Assembly (NCBI RefSeq): GCF_900583165.1
Contig: NZ_UTKY01000008.1
Coordinates: 62,001-126,000 of the forward strand
Length of the DNA stretch: 64,000 nt
Reading direction: 5' to 3'
Source: Pseudomonas viridiflava
Lineage (GTDB): Bacteria; Pseudomonadota; Gammaproteobacteria; Pseudomonadales; Pseudomonadaceae
Under the pieces are notes generated by a model. It was not told where the DNA came from and searched no databases. It saw nothing but the letters and a program-made list of their open reading frames with translations. This document shows positions 1-9,140 of this stretch, piece after piece. The first letter of the stretch is position 1; each line of letters opens with the position of its first letter. Both the position numbers and the translations under genes were made by a program.

Positions 1-539
1 TGGCCAATCGCGTCTACCGGCGTGACGGTGCCCGTCGGGTTGTTGGGGTTGCACAGGTACAGCATGCCGGCGTGAGGATTGGCTGCGAGCATGGCCGGCA
101 CGTCATGGGCGTGATCGGCGTTGAGATTCACCTCCAGCACGGGCGCCTTGTTTGACTCGGCGGCCTCACGCGGCACTTCGTAGGACGGCGTGGCCATCAC
201 CAGGCCGCGCTGTTCGCTGGTAAACGCCAGCACCGCGTAGCGCAAGGCCGCCATGGAGCCGGCAAACACCGCCACCTGTTCTTCGGCAATCCCTTGCTGT
301 TGGGCAAACAGCCGAGCCAAGGCATACATGTGTTTGTAGGGATAACGCCCGGACGTCGCGATGCCCTGCTGCATCGCTGCGCGAGCGGCCTGTGAGGGGC
401 CGTAGGGGCTTTCGTTGTAGTTGAGCAGCACCGTGTCAGTCTTTGCCGGCGGCGGGGCGGCGACTGCCCAATCGAGGCGCCCCAGCAAAGGCAGGGCTGC
501 GCCCAGGGCAATCAGGGACCGACGACTAACGCTGACCAT
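1..539 (-). CDS. Tat-exported PLP-dependent aminotransferase, HisC-like (partial, 3' end outside window)
   Basis: The start at 539 gives a 179-residue N-terminal part. It opens with a twin-arginine signal (SRRSLIALG, then a hydrophobic run and Ala-rich cleavage region), so export to the periplasm is expected. The mature part reads like fold-type I aminotransferases of the histidinol-phosphate aminotransferase branch: an LNYNESPYGPS opening, the RYPY segment and YLCNPNNPTG near the window edge. The PLP lysine lies beyond the window. Cytosolic HisC has no such leader, so a role in histidine synthesis is unlikely; the substrate is unknown. It lies downstream of the toxin-antitoxin pair on the same strand, with a terminator between. 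Confidence 0.8.
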   Translation of the reverse strand, partial: MVSVSRRSLIALGAALPLLGRLDWAVAAPPPAKTDTVLLNYNESPYGPSQAARAAMQQGIATSGRYPYKHMYALARLFAQQQGIAEEQVAVFAGSMAALRYAVLAFTSEQRGLVMATPSYEVPREAAESNKAPVLEVNLNADHAHDVPAMLAANPHAGMLYLCNPNNPTGTVTPVDAIG

Positions 540-628
540 GTGGCAACTCCTTGTAAGGGGGATGACGGATTCGCACAGCTCGTACATTGGGGTATGACGA
601 GACAATCGCCGGACGATTTAACCGACCG

Positions 629-671
629 CCCAAGAAAAAGCCCCGCGCTTCTCTCGAAGGCGGGGCTTTTT
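629..671 (-). terminator. Rho-independent terminator, copy 1 of a 43-bp direct repeat
   Basis: A GC-rich hairpin (AAAAAGCCCCGC ... GGGGCTTTTT) lies just downstream of the antitoxin stop. A/T tracts on both sides mean it could work in both directions. The 43 bases are identical to 1446-1488 on the other side of the toxin-antitoxin pair. Confidence 0.8.
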
Positions 672-679
672 AACATTTG

Positions 680-994
680 TCAGACTGCGGAAAGTCGATC
701 CACCATGTCTGGAAACTTCTCAACCAGTCGAATCAGGAGAGCCGCCTGTGCATTGGGCTTTGATTTATCCTGCTCCCAGTTTTTCAGGGTTCCTGGGCTG
801 GTGCGTATGCTTCTGGCAAACACCGACTGTGACATGCGCAGTTTACCCCGCAACGCCACGATCTCCTGGGCAGAGACCTCTGGCGCAGGTTTATCTTCAA
901 CAGTGCTCTGGCGAAGAGTGATCTTGCCTTCGCGGTGCGCTGTCATTTCGTCAACGCCCTGCATCAACTCTGCAAACAAATCGCGCTTTTTCAT
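680..994 (-). CDS. HTH antitoxin of a type II toxin-antitoxin pair (HigA/NadS-like)
   Basis: A 104-residue protein with a Cro/C1-type helix-turn-helix at about residues 45-95 (ALRGKLRMSQSVFARSIRTS, then a LKNWEQ recognition-helix region), typical of NadS/HigA-type antitoxins. Its start overlaps the toxin stop by four bases (991-994), so the order is toxin first, as in higBA-type modules. It should neutralise the toxin and, with it, repress the promoter through the palindrome at 1340-1368. It is followed directly by a strong terminator. The family is clear; the exact subfamily name is inferred. Confidence 0.85.
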   Translation of the reverse strand: MKKRDLFAELMQGVDEMTAHREGKITLRQSTVEDKPAPEVSAQEIVALRGKLRMSQSVFARSIRTSPGTLKNWEQDKSKPNAQAALLIRLVEKFPDMVDRLSAV

Positions 995-1335
995 GGGGTA
1001 CCTCGTTTTTCCAATTCGGCCTCTATGGCCTTTTTAAGTGCCTTCTCTTGATCGGCAGTCAAATTTTCCAATTCGTCCTTGTTGTAGATTGCAAACATCC
1101 AGAAATGACCATCTGTGGTAAGCCAGTAGTAGATAACCCGCAAACCACCACGCTTGCCCTTGCCACGCTTACCATCCGACCATCTCAGTTTACGAAAACC
1201 TCCAGTACGGGGCATGACATCGCCAGCCTGGGGGTTAAGCTGCATCTCGTTTTGAAGCGCCCGATACTCATCATCCGTCAGGTAATTACCTACGGTGGCA
1301 GTAAACGATGAGGTTTCGAAGAAGATATTGCGCAC
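991..1335 (-). CDS. RelE/HigB-type toxin
   Basis: A GTG start at 1335 gives about 114 residues beginning MRNIFFETSSF. A longer in-frame extension to 1419 would read through the operator palindrome and is less likely. The sequence fits the RelE/ParE fold: an N-terminal helix, LRWSDGKRGKGKRGGLRVIYYW with its basic cluster, and the FWMFAIYNKDELENLT end typical of NadS-partner toxins. Family members mostly cleave mRNA on ribosomes. No Shine-Dalgarno sequence precedes the GTG, and a TATAGT -10 element lies only about 7 bases upstream, so the mRNA may be nearly leaderless. Confidence 0.8.
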   Translation of the reverse strand: MRNIFFETSSFTATVGNYLTDDEYRALQNEMQLNPQAGDVMPRTGGFRKLRWSDGKRGKGKRGGLRVIYYWLTTDGHFWMFAIYNKDELENLTADQEKALKKAIEAELEKRGTP

Positions 1336-1339
1336 AACG

Positions 1340-1368
1340 AAAACTATAGGCAACTTGCCTATAGTTTT
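1340..1368. promoter_or_regulatory. Toxin-antitoxin operator/promoter palindrome
   Basis: A perfect 14-base inverted repeat around one central base: AAAACTATAGGCAA, C, TTGCCTATAGTTTT. On the minus strand it contains TATAGT (-10) with TTGTAA 18 bases upstream as a possible -35. It ends 4 bases before the toxin start. Position and symmetry fit autoregulation by the antitoxin complex. Confidence 0.8.
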
Positions 1369-1445
1369 ACAAATTGAAATTCGATTTTCTGACGAGCTGC
1401 CAAAACCTTGGCAACACATCAGTTATGCGTTGTTTTAGCCAGCGC

Positions 1446-1488
1446 CCCAAGAAAAAGCCCCGCGCTTCTCTCGAAGGCGGGGCTTTTT
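1446..1488 (-). terminator. Rho-independent terminator of cyo operon, copy 2 of a 43-bp direct repeat
   Basis: The same 43 bases as 629-671, here 14 bases downstream of the cyoE stop on the minus strand. It is a GC-rich stem with flanking A and T tracts. The natural reading is that this is the original cyo terminator and that the toxin-antitoxin segment lies between two copies of it. Confidence 0.85.
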
Positions 1489-1502
1489 CACTGCTTGATG
1501 AC

Positions 1503-2390
1503 TCAGTGAGCGTAGGTCAGCAACAGCTCTTTCGGCACTTGGAAATCCAGGGACATCATCACGCTCAGCGCGGTAATGGTGAAGATCGAGAACACGAACA
1601 GCTTGCGCGCCCAGACGGTGTCATCCACCGCCTTGTAGCCGGTCCAGGCCATGTACAACCAGTACATGCCCATGGCAGCAGCGACGGCGAGGTAGCTCAT
1701 GCCGGCGTAGCCACTGAAGGTCAACATCAAGGTCGCCACGAGGAAGGCCAGGATGTACAGCAGGATGTGTTTCTTGGCCACCTGAATGCCACGCTTGACC
1801 GGCAATACCGGAATCGACGCAGCCAGGTAGTCATTGAAGCGGAAGATCGCAATGGCGTAGGAGTGCGGCATCTGCCACAGGCTGAACATCACCAGTAGCG
1901 TCAGCGCGGCCATGTCGAAGCTATTGGTTACAGCCACATAACCAATCACCGGCGGCATCGCCCCCGACAGACTGCCCACCAGCGTGCCGTGAACCGACTT
2001 GCGCTTGAGGTACAGGCTGTAGAGGCCGACGTAGATGACAAAACCGATTACGGCAAACAGCGCCGCCAGCGGGTTGGCCACCTTGTACAACAACGCCACA
2101 CCGGCAACACCCAAGACGGTCGCGTAGATCAGTGCCAGTTTCAGGGAGATAAGGCCCTGCACCAGCACGCGGTTCTTGGTGCGCTCCATCTTGATATCGA
2201 TGTCACGGTCGATGCAGTTGTTGAACACGCAACCGGAAGCTACCACCAGGGACGTGCCGATCATTGCAGCCAGGAAGATGGCCAGATCGACATGTCCCTT
2301 GGAGGCCAGGAAGAAACCGCCCGCCACAGAAAGCACGTTACCGAAAATGATCCCCGGTTTGGTGATTTGGATAAAGTGCTTAAGCGACAT
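1503..2390 (-). CDS. cyoE: Protoheme IX farnesyltransferase (heme O synthase)
   Basis: A 295-residue UbiA-family membrane prenyltransferase with about nine hydrophobic segments. The first Asp-rich motif ([18 protein letters not shown], about residues 55-75) binds the farnesyl diphosphate magnesium complex. It converts heme B to heme O, the high-spin heme of the bo3 oxidase encoded just upstream. It is the last gene of the cyo operon, 11 bases after cyoD, and ends shortly before a terminator. Length matches E. coli CyoE. Confidence 0.97.
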   Translation of the reverse strand: MSLKHFIQITKPGIIFGNVLSVAGGFFLASKGHVDLAIFLAAMIGTSLVVASGCVFNNCIDRDIDIKMERTKNRVLVQGLISLKLALIYATVLGVAGVALLYKVANPLAALFAVIGFVIYVGLYSLYLKRKSVHGTLVGSLSGAMPPVIGYVAVTNSFDMAALTLLVMFSLWQMPHSYAIAIFRFNDYLAASIPVLPVKRGIQVAKKHILLYILAFLVATLMLTFSGYAGMSYLAVAAAMGMYWLYMAWTGYKAVDDTVWARKLFVFSIFTITALSVMMSLDFQVPKELLLTYAH

Positions 2391-2401
2391 CGGGTCTTAC
2401 C

Positions 2402-2743
2402 TCACTTCGCCATCATGAACGTATGGATGCTGAACATGATCCATATCGACAGGCCAACCAACAGCAGGATTACGAGGCCTGCGAACACAAACGCAATCAC
2501 GTTATCGCGCTGCTCTTTCGAGCGATCCAGGTGCAGGAAGTACACCAGGTGAACCAGAACCTGAATCACCGCGAATGCCAGCACGATCATTAAGGTGATC
2601 GATTTCGGCAGGGTCGGGTACATCACCAGACCAAACGGGATGAGCGTCAGGATTACCGACAGGATGAAGCCGATAGCGTAGGACTTAACGCTGCCGTGGC
2701 TCGCATCATGGCTGTCATGGTCATGGGAGTGTGCATTAGCCAT
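2402..2743 (-). CDS. cyoD: Cytochrome bo3 quinol oxidase subunit IV
   Basis: A 113-residue protein with a His/Asp-rich N-terminus (HSHDHDSHD) and three transmembrane helices, as in E. coli CyoD. It is the small accessory subunit that helps copper and heme assembly in subunit I. Its ATG overlaps the cyoC stop by one base, a sign of translational coupling in the operon. Confidence 0.96.
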   Translation of the reverse strand: MANAHSHDHDSHDASHGSVKSYAIGFILSVILTLIPFGLVMYPTLPKSITLMIVLAFAVIQVLVHLVYFLHLDRSKEQRDNVIAFVFAGLVILLLVGLSIWIMFSIHTFMMAK

Positions 2744-3369
2744 TACAGAGTCCCCATCAGGTAAACAACGGTGAAGACGCAGATCCAGACCACGTCCAGG
2801 AAGTGCCAGAACAGGCTCAGGCAGCTCAGGCGAGTCTTGTTGGTGTTGGTCAGGCCGTGCTTATTGACCTGATACATCATCACCGCCATCCACAGCAGGC
2901 CAGCCGTTACGTGCAGACCGTGGGTGCCTACCAGCGTGAAGAACGCGGACAGGAAGCCACTACGGTGCGGGCCGTAGCCTTCGGAGATCAGCAGGTGGAA
3001 CTCGTTGATCTCCATGCCGATGAAGCCCAGGCCGAACAGGAAGGTCAGGCCCAACCAGCTCAGTACGCCTTTCTTGTTGCCCTTGTAGAAGGCCAACATG
3101 GCGAAGCCGTAGGTGATCGAACTGAACAACAGCAAGGCGGTTTCGCCGAGCACGTAAGGCAGTTCGAAGATGTCGTGGCCCGACGGGCCACCCGCTACGT
3201 TGTTTACCAGTACCGCGTACACCGCGAAGATCGACGCAAACAAGATGCAGTCGGTCATCAGGTAGAGCCAGAAACCGAAAACGGTCATCGGCCCCGAGTC
3301 GTGGTGATGGTCATCGTGCCCATGGTCATCGACATGGGCGTGTCCAGCATTGGTCACTAAGTTCGACAT
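2743..3369 (-). CDS. cyoC: Cytochrome bo3 quinol oxidase subunit III
   Basis: A 208-residue heme-copper oxidase subunit III with five transmembrane helices, including the conserved [14 protein letters not shown] and [18 protein letters not shown] stretches. The N-terminus is rich in His and Asp ([15 protein letters not shown]), a local feature shared with CyoD. It sits between cyoB (3-base gap) and cyoD (1-base overlap). Confidence 0.97.
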   Translation of the reverse strand: MSNLVTNAGHAHVDDHGHDDHHHDSGPMTVFGFWLYLMTDCILFASIFAVYAVLVNNVAGGPSGHDIFELPYVLGETALLLFSSITYGFAMLAFYKGNKKGVLSWLGLTFLFGLGFIGMEINEFHLLISEGYGPHRSGFLSAFFTLVGTHGLHVTAGLLWMAVMMYQVNKHGLTNTNKTRLSCLSLFWHFLDVVWICVFTVVYLMGTL

Positions 3370-3372
3370 GGT

Positions 3373-5391
3373 TTAAGCCTGTTCCAACGAGGTTTCTACA
3401 CGGTTGGCCGGGATCTTCTTCTCGGCTACCAGGCGAGCGTGCTGCTCGGCTTCGATGCGTTCGATCTCTTCGACCGGCACCATGTAGCCTTGATCGTCAC
3501 GTGCTGCGTGAACGATGAAGTAACCGATAGTGCCAACCAGGCTCACGATTGCCAGCCACCAGATGTGCCAGATCATCGCGAAACCGAACACGGTCAACAG
3601 CGCACCCATCACCACGCCAGTGGCGGTGTTGCTTGGCATGTGGATCGGTTCGTACTTAGCCGGCTTCTGGTACGCAGTACCGTCTTCCTTGGCTTCGGTG
3701 AACGCATCAATGGTGTTCGCAGTCGGGATCACGGCGAAGTTGTAGAACGGAGGTGGCGACGAAGTCGACCATTCCAGGGTGTGGCCATTCCATGGGTCGC
3801 CAGAGTCGCAAGCGTTCTGCTTACGGTCACGGATACTCACGTACAACTGGATCAGCTGGCAGGCAATACCGACCGCGATCATGATCGCACCGAACATGGC
3901 GACGTACAGGTACGGCACCCACTCAGGGTTGGTAGTGGCGTTCAGACGACGGGTCATGCCCATGAAGCCCAAAGCGTAGAGCGGCATGAACGCGACGAAG
4001 AAGCCCGAGATCCAGAACCAGAATGCAGCCTTGCCCCAACCTTCGTGCAGCTTGAAGCCGAACGCTTTCGGGAAGTAGAAGCTGAAACCAGCGATGTAAC
4101 CGAATACCGCACCACCGATGATCACGTTGTGGAAGTGAGCGATCACGAACAGGCTGTTGTGCAGCACGAAGTCAGCACCCGGGATGGCCAGCAGTACGCC
4201 AGTCATGCCGCCGATGGCGAAGGTCACCATGAAGCCCAGGGTCCACAGAACCTGGCTGGTCATACGCAAACGGCCGTGGTAGATGGTGAATAGCCAGTTA
4301 AATAGCTTCACCCCCGTCGGGATCGAAATCAGCATCGTCGCAAGGCCGAAGAAGGCGTTGACGCTTGCCCCCGAACCCATGGTGAAGAAGTGGTGCAGCC
4401 AAACCATGAAGCCCAGTACAGAGATTGCGCCCGATGCGTAAACCATCGAGTGGTGACCGAACAGGCGCTTGCCGGTAAAGGTCGAGATCACTTCGGAGAA
4501 GATACCGAACGCTGGCAGGATCAGGATGTACACCTCAGGGTGACCCCATGCCCAGAACAGGTTCACGTACATCATTGGATTGCCACCAAGCTCATTGGTG
4601 AAAATGTGGAAATCCAGGTAACGGTCAAGCGACAGCAGCGCCATGGTAGCGGCCAGGATCGGGAACGAAGCCACGATCAGGACGTTTGCCCAGGTGCAGG
4701 TCCAGGTGAAGATCGGCATGTCCATCAGTTTCATGCCAGGGGCGCGCATTTTCAGGACGGTGGCCAGGAAGTTGACCCCCGTCAGTGTCGTCCCGAGTCC
4801 TGATAACTGTAGCGCCCAGATGTAGTAGTCCACACCTACGCCAGGGCTGTATTGCAGGCCCGACAATGGCGGATACGCAACCCAACCGGTTTTGGCGAAC
4901 TCGCCGACGCCCAGGGAAACGTTGATCAGCACAACGCCAGATACCAGCAGCCAGAAGCTCAGGGAGTTCAGGAACGGGTAGGCAACGTCACGCGCGCCGA
5001 TCTGCAGCGGCACTGCAAGGTTCATCAGGCCGGTGAAGAATGGCATCGCCATGAAGATGATCATGATCACACCGTGGGCGGTGAAGATCTGGTCATAGTG
5101 TTCAGGTGGCAAGTAGCCAGGCGAACCCTCAGTGGCCATGGCCAGCTGGGTACGCATCATGATGGCGTCGGCAAAACCGCGCAGCAGCATGACCATGGCC
5201 ACGATGATGTACATGACACCGATTTTCTTGTGGTCAACCGACGTCAACCACTCGGTCCACAGGTAGGTCCACTTCTTGAAATAAGTGATTGCTGCAAACA
5301 GCCCCAGACCACCCAGCGCGATCATGGCGATGGTAATCATCACAATCGGCTCGTGGAACGGGATCGCATCCCAACTTAATTTACCAAACAT
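3373..5391 (-). CDS. cyoB: Cytochrome bo3 quinol oxidase subunit I
   Basis: A 672-residue catalytic subunit (E. coli: 663) with about 15 transmembrane helices. It binds the low-spin heme and the heme O3-CuB centre. Visible signatures include [17 protein letters not shown] (CuB His and the cross-linked Tyr), the HH pair in WLHHFFTMG, and HFHNVIIGG with the heme ligands. It reduces oxygen to water with ubiquinol electrons and pumps protons. It lies 3 bases after cyoA. Confidence 0.98.
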   Translation of the reverse strand: MFGKLSWDAIPFHEPIVMITIAMIALGGLGLFAAITYFKKWTYLWTEWLTSVDHKKIGVMYIIVAMVMLLRGFADAIMMRTQLAMATEGSPGYLPPEHYDQIFTAHGVIMIIFMAMPFFTGLMNLAVPLQIGARDVAYPFLNSLSFWLLVSGVVLINVSLGVGEFAKTGWVAYPPLSGLQYSPGVGVDYYIWALQLSGLGTTLTGVNFLATVLKMRAPGMKLMDMPIFTWTCTWANVLIVASFPILAATMALLSLDRYLDFHIFTNELGGNPMMYVNLFWAWGHPEVYILILPAFGIFSEVISTFTGKRLFGHHSMVYASGAISVLGFMVWLHHFFTMGSGASVNAFFGLATMLISIPTGVKLFNWLFTIYHGRLRMTSQVLWTLGFMVTFAIGGMTGVLLAIPGADFVLHNSLFVIAHFHNVIIGGAVFGYIAGFSFYFPKAFGFKLHEGWGKAAFWFWISGFFVAFMPLYALGFMGMTRRLNATTNPEWVPYLYVAMFGAIMIAVGIACQLIQLYVSIRDRKQNACDSGDPWNGHTLEWSTSSPPPFYNFAVIPTANTIDAFTEAKEDGTAYQKPAKYEPIHMPSNTATGVVMGALLTVFGFAMIWHIWWLAIVSLVGTIGYFIVHAARDDQGYMVPVEEIERIEAEQHARLVAEKKIPANRVETSLEQA

Positions 5392-5394
5392 CGT

Positions 5395-6336
5395 TTACTC
5401 CTCTGCCCCAGCAGTTGAATGCGAGCCCGTGTCAGAACCTTCAACCGCGGCCACTTCTTTCTTCTCGTGCTTGACCGGCTTGCCTGGCTTCATACCTTCG
5501 TACTTGTCGACGATTTTCTGAAACAGGTTCGGCTCGTACGTGGAGTACAGGGCGACTGGGTTGTTCTGGCTTGGTTTGGTCAGGGCGTCGTATTCAGCTT
5601 GGTCAAGCTGTTTAGGTGTGGCCTTGACTTTGGCTACCCAGGCGTTGAAATCGTCCTGGCTAGTCGAGATCGCTTTGAATTTCATGCCGGTGAAGCCAGC
5701 GCCGCTGTAGTTAGCGGAGATGCCTTCCATTTCAGCTTTTTCGTTGGCGATCAGGTGCAGGCGAGTTTGCATGCCTGCCATCGCGTAGATCTGGCCGCCC
5801 AGTGCAGGGATGAAGAACGAGTTCATCACGGCGTCGGAAGTGATCCGGAAGTTCAGCGGGGTGTTCTCCGGGAACTGGATCTCGTTGACCGTGGCGATAC
5901 CCAGGTCTGGGTAGATGAACAGCCACTTCCAGTCCAACGCGACCACTTCGATGTTGATCGGCGCGACGTCGGATTCCAGCGGACGGTAAGGGTCCAGCTC
6001 GTGGGTCGACTTATAGGTGATGTAACCCAAGGCGATGATGATGAGGACCGGCACCAGCCACACCGCGATTTCGATCTTGGTGGAGTGCGACCACTTAGGC
6101 GCGTAGGTCGCGCTGGTGTTCGACGCACGGTATTTCCACGCGAAGGCGAAGGTCATGATGATCACAGGCACCACGACCAACAGCATCAGCAGGGTGGCGG
6201 TGATGATCAGGTTTCGTTGATCCAGACCGATCTGTCCTTTTGGGTCCATCAAGGTCCACTTGCAGCCTCCCAGCATTAACATCATGCCCAGCAGCGGCAA
6301 AAAGCCTAGTAATCGGGGGTACCTGTTTTTACTCAT
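5395..6336 (-). CDS. cyoA: Cytochrome bo3 quinol oxidase subunit II
   Basis: The start at 6336 (MSKNRYPRLLG) is chosen because an AGAGG ribosome site precedes it and the 313-residue product matches E. coli CyoA; an upstream in-frame start would add 18 unlikely residues. The N-terminus is a lipoprotein signal ending LMLGGC. Two transmembrane helices follow, then a cupredoxin domain without the CuA ligands, as expected of a quinol oxidase. It is the first gene of the cyo operon. Confidence 0.96.
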   Translation of the reverse strand: MSKNRYPRLLGFLPLLGMMLMLGGCKWTLMDPKGQIGLDQRNLIITATLLMLLVVVPVIIMTFAFAWKYRASNTSATYAPKWSHSTKIEIAVWLVPVLIIIALGYITYKSTHELDPYRPLESDVAPINIEVVALDWKWLFIYPDLGIATVNEIQFPENTPLNFRITSDAVMNSFFIPALGGQIYAMAGMQTRLHLIANEKAEMEGISANYSGAGFTGMKFKAISTSQDDFNAWVAKVKATPKQLDQAEYDALTKPSQNNPVALYSTYEPNLFQKIVDKYEGMKPGKPVKHEKKEVAAVEGSDTGSHSTAGAEE

Positions 6337-7077
6337 CTCACGACCTCTAAAGCAGCTTGCGCAATGCAGTTGGGTTTTGATCGCCAACACTTCACCCTGC
6401 CAAGGGTTGGCATTTCTCTTCGATTGAATAAGAGCCTGCCCATCACCCCAAATCGGGACGTTTCACGGACCTGCGGTGAGTTCTTATTCGATTTCGTGGT
6501 TAAAGGCCTTGTTACAGACCAATTCCATTTGGTGCGGATAGTTGAAAGGCTGCCGGAACCTTGGGGTCGCACAGAGCCATCCATCTGCCCCTCGACCGCT
6601 CCAGTGCTCAAATATTGAACAGCACCGGACATTCAGTGCGGGCGATTGTAGTTAGCTAGCGATGTATAAACCATGTCTTATAAAGAAATAATTTTTATCG
6701 ATTACAGCAATAATCCTTCACCAAAACCGCAAGGGTTCGCGATCTTATCGTGTTCGATTCTCAACAAAAACCACAAAAATTGCCGTGTTATTGGGTAATG
6801 GACTACAGCCCTTACACGCTGTAAGGGCATGCAAAACCCATCCAACCCCCCATAAAACAAGGCATTCAGACATCACCGAATGGCACCTGCCGAGCGCGCT
6901 TCACGACAGCGCACGAACCACGAACTGACAGCACAATTTCACTGTTTGGTGCAAATTTACACGGCGTTTTGATGGGTCAGAAATGTCCTGCGCCCGCTTC
7001 CGTGTGACAACATGTCGCACGCTGCGCGCACCCGGGATTGCTCCACGTCACGCTCTGTTCACAAATCCCTACAAGCA
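6337..7077. other. Long noncoding region upstream of the cyo operon
   Basis: About 740 bases with no convincing gene. The region is AT-richer than its surroundings, especially 6650-6790, and must hold the cyoABCDE promoter. Apart from the palindrome at 6808-6828, no regulator site could be assigned with confidence. Confidence 0.6.
6808..6828. repeat. Perfect inverted repeat upstream of cyo
   Basis: GCCCTTACA, 3-base loop CGC, TGTAAGGGC. There is no T tract, so an operator or mRNA hairpin is more likely than a terminator. It lies about 470 bases upstream of cyoA, so a link to cyo is not certain. Confidence 0.5.
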
Positions 7078-7117
7078 AAAACGCCCCGGCCTTCACTTGG
7101 GAAGGACCGGGGCGTTT
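7078..7117 (-). terminator. Rho-independent terminator after dsbB
   Basis: A long hairpin (AAACGCCCCGG ... CCGGGGCGTTT) ends 13 bases beyond the dsbB stop on the minus strand, with a T-rich run. Confidence 0.85.
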
Positions 7118-7129
7118 GCCATCATCGGC

Positions 7130-7636
7130 TCAGGCGTTGCGTTGGCGATTGCGATAGATACCCAGTGGCACCAAAACCACCGTCAGCACGAACGCCACCA
7201 GCGCCCACTGCGCCAGCGACAGGCCCAGCACCGGCGGGTACGGCGTGCTGCAGAAGCCATCGACCTGGAAGCCCAGCGGGAACACCTTGGCCAGCGGCAA
7301 GTCGTCGACGATGGGTTGCAGCACATCAATGCCGCAGCTCACTTGCGGGAAGAACTGGGTGTACACGTGATGACCCGCAGCCGCCACGCCGCCCAGGGCA
7401 CTGAGTACCACCAGGCCTTCAAACACCGTGATCGCGCCTTTGCGGCGCATGCCGGCGCCGATAAACGCGAAGATCGCGATCAACAGCAAGGCGTAGCGCT
7501 GCAGGATGCACAACGGGCATGGCGCCTCGCCCAGCACCACTTGCATATAAAGGGCACCGCCGATCAGCGCCAGGCAGATGATGCCCAGCAACACCAGAAA
7601 GCGCCGCTCCCTGCCTAAACGCAATTCATCACTCAT
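7130..7636 (-). CDS. dsbB: Disulfide bond formation protein B
   Basis: A 168-residue inner-membrane protein with four transmembrane helices. It carries both essential cysteine pairs: CPLC in the first periplasmic loop (EAPCPLCILQRYALL) and the Cys pair in the second loop (VSCGIDVLQ ... DGFCSTPYP). It reoxidises DsbA and passes electrons to quinone. It is monocistronic, with its own terminator downstream. Pseudomonads often have two DsbB paralogues; which one this is cannot be told here. Confidence 0.93.
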   Translation of the reverse strand: MSDELRLGRERRFLVLLGIICLALIGGALYMQVVLGEAPCPLCILQRYALLLIAIFAFIGAGMRRKGAITVFEGLVVLSALGGVAAAGHHVYTQFFPQVSCGIDVLQPIVDDLPLAKVFPLGFQVDGFCSTPYPPVLGLSLAQWALVAFVLTVVLVPLGIYRNRQRNA

Positions 7637-7749
7637 TTTTAACGTTCCCTTTGTCTGGTCGTGCCAATGGCAGCAAGTTTACACACAGAGAGTGGTTTAA
7701 ACAGAAAGGGGTTAACAGCAGATTAATCAGAAGGAATACAGAACCGAAT

Positions 7750-7837
7750 GTGGGAGGGGGCTTGCCCCCGATGAGGGTGGGTCAGCCAATACATCGGGTA
7801 GCTGATCCACCGCCATCGGGGGCAAGCCCCCTCCCAC
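7750..7837. repeat. REPIN, family 1 (GTGGGAGGGGGCTTGC)
   Basis: Two inverted REP sequences (GTGGGAGGGGGCTTGCCCCC and its complement) around a diverged loop, in the dsbB-hmp gap. Confidence 0.9.
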
Positions 7838-7863
7838 ACTTGCCCTGTGGTGTGTTGTCGAAA

Positions 7864-9045
7864 TTATTCCAAGGCCGCCGCCGGGCCAAAGAACTCATAC
7901 CGGCTTTGCTGCTCCGGCACGCCCAGCGCTTTGAGGTGACGCTTGATCGCCGCCATAAAGCTTTTAGGCCCGAGGAAGTACGCATCCACATCCCTCTGCT
8001 GCGGCAACCACGCCGCCAGTTGCTCCTGGCTCAGCAGGCCCACGTTATCCGCCGCCGGGCTCACGCCATCGTCCTCGGCGTAGCAATAAAAGCGCTTGAG
8101 CTGGGGATGCTGCGCCGCCAGGCCATCCACCCAATCACGAAACGCATGCACCCCGCCATTACGCGCGCAGTGAATAAAGTGCACTGGCCGCTGGCTGGCC
8201 AGCGCCGCTTCCAGCATGGGCAAGGTGGGGGTGATGCCCACGCCGCCGCTGATCAGCACCAGCGGTTTGTCGCTGGCAGCGAGGGTGAACTCGCCCGATG
8301 GCGGGAACAGGTCGATGGTCGCGCCGACGTGCATCTGATCATGCAGGTAGTTGGACACCCGCCCACCGGCTTCGCGCTTGACGCTGATGCGGTACAGGCC
8401 AGCATCGGTCAGGGCCGACAGGGAATAGTTGCGGCGCACTTCTTCGCCGTCCAACACGAGCTTCATGCCGATGTACTGGCCTGGCGCGGCCGCGAGGATC
8501 GGGCCGTTATCCACAGGGGCGAAGTAGAAGGAGATGATCTCGGCGCTCTCCTCCACACGCTTGACCACCCGGAACGACCGCGCACCGCGCCAGCCGCCGG
8601 GGGCCTGGGCCTTCTCTTCATAGATCGCCGCTTCTGCGCCAATCAGGATATCCGCCAGTTGACCGTAGGCCGCGCCCCAGGCACTCATCACCTCAGGGGT
8701 GGCAATCTCGCTGCCCAGCACTTCAGAAATAGCTCGCAGCAGGCACTCCCCTACAATCGGGTAATGCTCCGGCAGGATCTGCAGGGCCACATGCTTGTTG
8801 ATGATCTTGGCCACCAGGTCGCCCAGTTGGTCCAACTGGTCGATATGCCGTGCGTACATCAGCACACCGTTGGCCAGGGCGCGGGGCTGATCGCCGCTGG
8901 CCTGGTGGGCCTGGTTGAACAGCGGGCGAACCTCGGGGTACTCCGAGAGCATCATGCGATAGAAATGGGTGATCAGCGCTTCACCGCCGCTTTCCAGCAG
9001 GGGCACGGTGGATTTGACGATGGCACGGTCTTGGGCACTAAGCAT
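7864..9045 (-). CDS. hmp: Flavohemoglobin, nitric oxide dioxygenase
   Basis: A 393-residue protein. Residues 1 to about 140 form a globin domain (proximal His in INKHVALQILPEHY). An FAD domain follows (RNYSLSALTD, around residue 205), then an NAD-binding domain (LISGGVGITPTLPML, and YFLGPKSFM near the end). It oxidises NO to nitrate using O2 and NAD(P)H. An AGGAGG site supports the start. It is divergent from norR, with NorR-type operators between, so NO-induced sigma-54 transcription is expected, as for fhp/fhpR of P. aeruginosa. Confidence 0.96.
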   Translation of the reverse strand: MLSAQDRAIVKSTVPLLESGGEALITHFYRMMLSEYPEVRPLFNQAHQASGDQPRALANGVLMYARHIDQLDQLGDLVAKIINKHVALQILPEHYPIVGECLLRAISEVLGSEIATPEVMSAWGAAYGQLADILIGAEAAIYEEKAQAPGGWRGARSFRVVKRVEESAEIISFYFAPVDNGPILAAAPGQYIGMKLVLDGEEVRRNYSLSALTDAGLYRISVKREAGGRVSNYLHDQMHVGATIDLFPPSGEFTLAASDKPLVLISGGVGITPTLPMLEAALASQRPVHFIHCARNGGVHAFRDWVDGLAAQHPQLKRFYCYAEDDGVSPAADNVGLLSQEQLAAWLPQQRDVDAYFLGPKSFMAAIKRHLKALGVPEQQSRYEFFGPAAALE

Positions 9046-9085
9046 GGGAGCCTCCTGGGCTTCTTTACTGATTACCCTGACCTAC

Positions 9086-9100
9086 TCAGTATTCGTGCCA
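9086..9100 (-). promoter_or_regulatory. Probable sigma-54 promoter of hmp
   Basis: On the minus strand TGGCAC (-24 element, 9100-9095) is followed after the standard 10-base GG-to-GC distance by GA instead of GC, so the -12 element is imperfect. Its position 40-55 bases before hmp and downstream of the NorR-type sites fits a NorR-activated promoter. Confidence 0.55.
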
Positions 9101-9140
9101 ACTTAAAAAACCTTATCTATCAACGAATTAAATAAAATGT

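Noticed and set aside
991..1419. Toxin start at 1419
   Set aside because: This would place the whole operator palindrome inside the coding region and add 28 residues unlike the family.
7651..9135. A 494-codon plus-strand frame opposite hmp
   Set aside because: It is antisense to a clear flavohemoglobin, contains REPIN sequence and has no recognisable domain; it is a GC-rich shadow frame.
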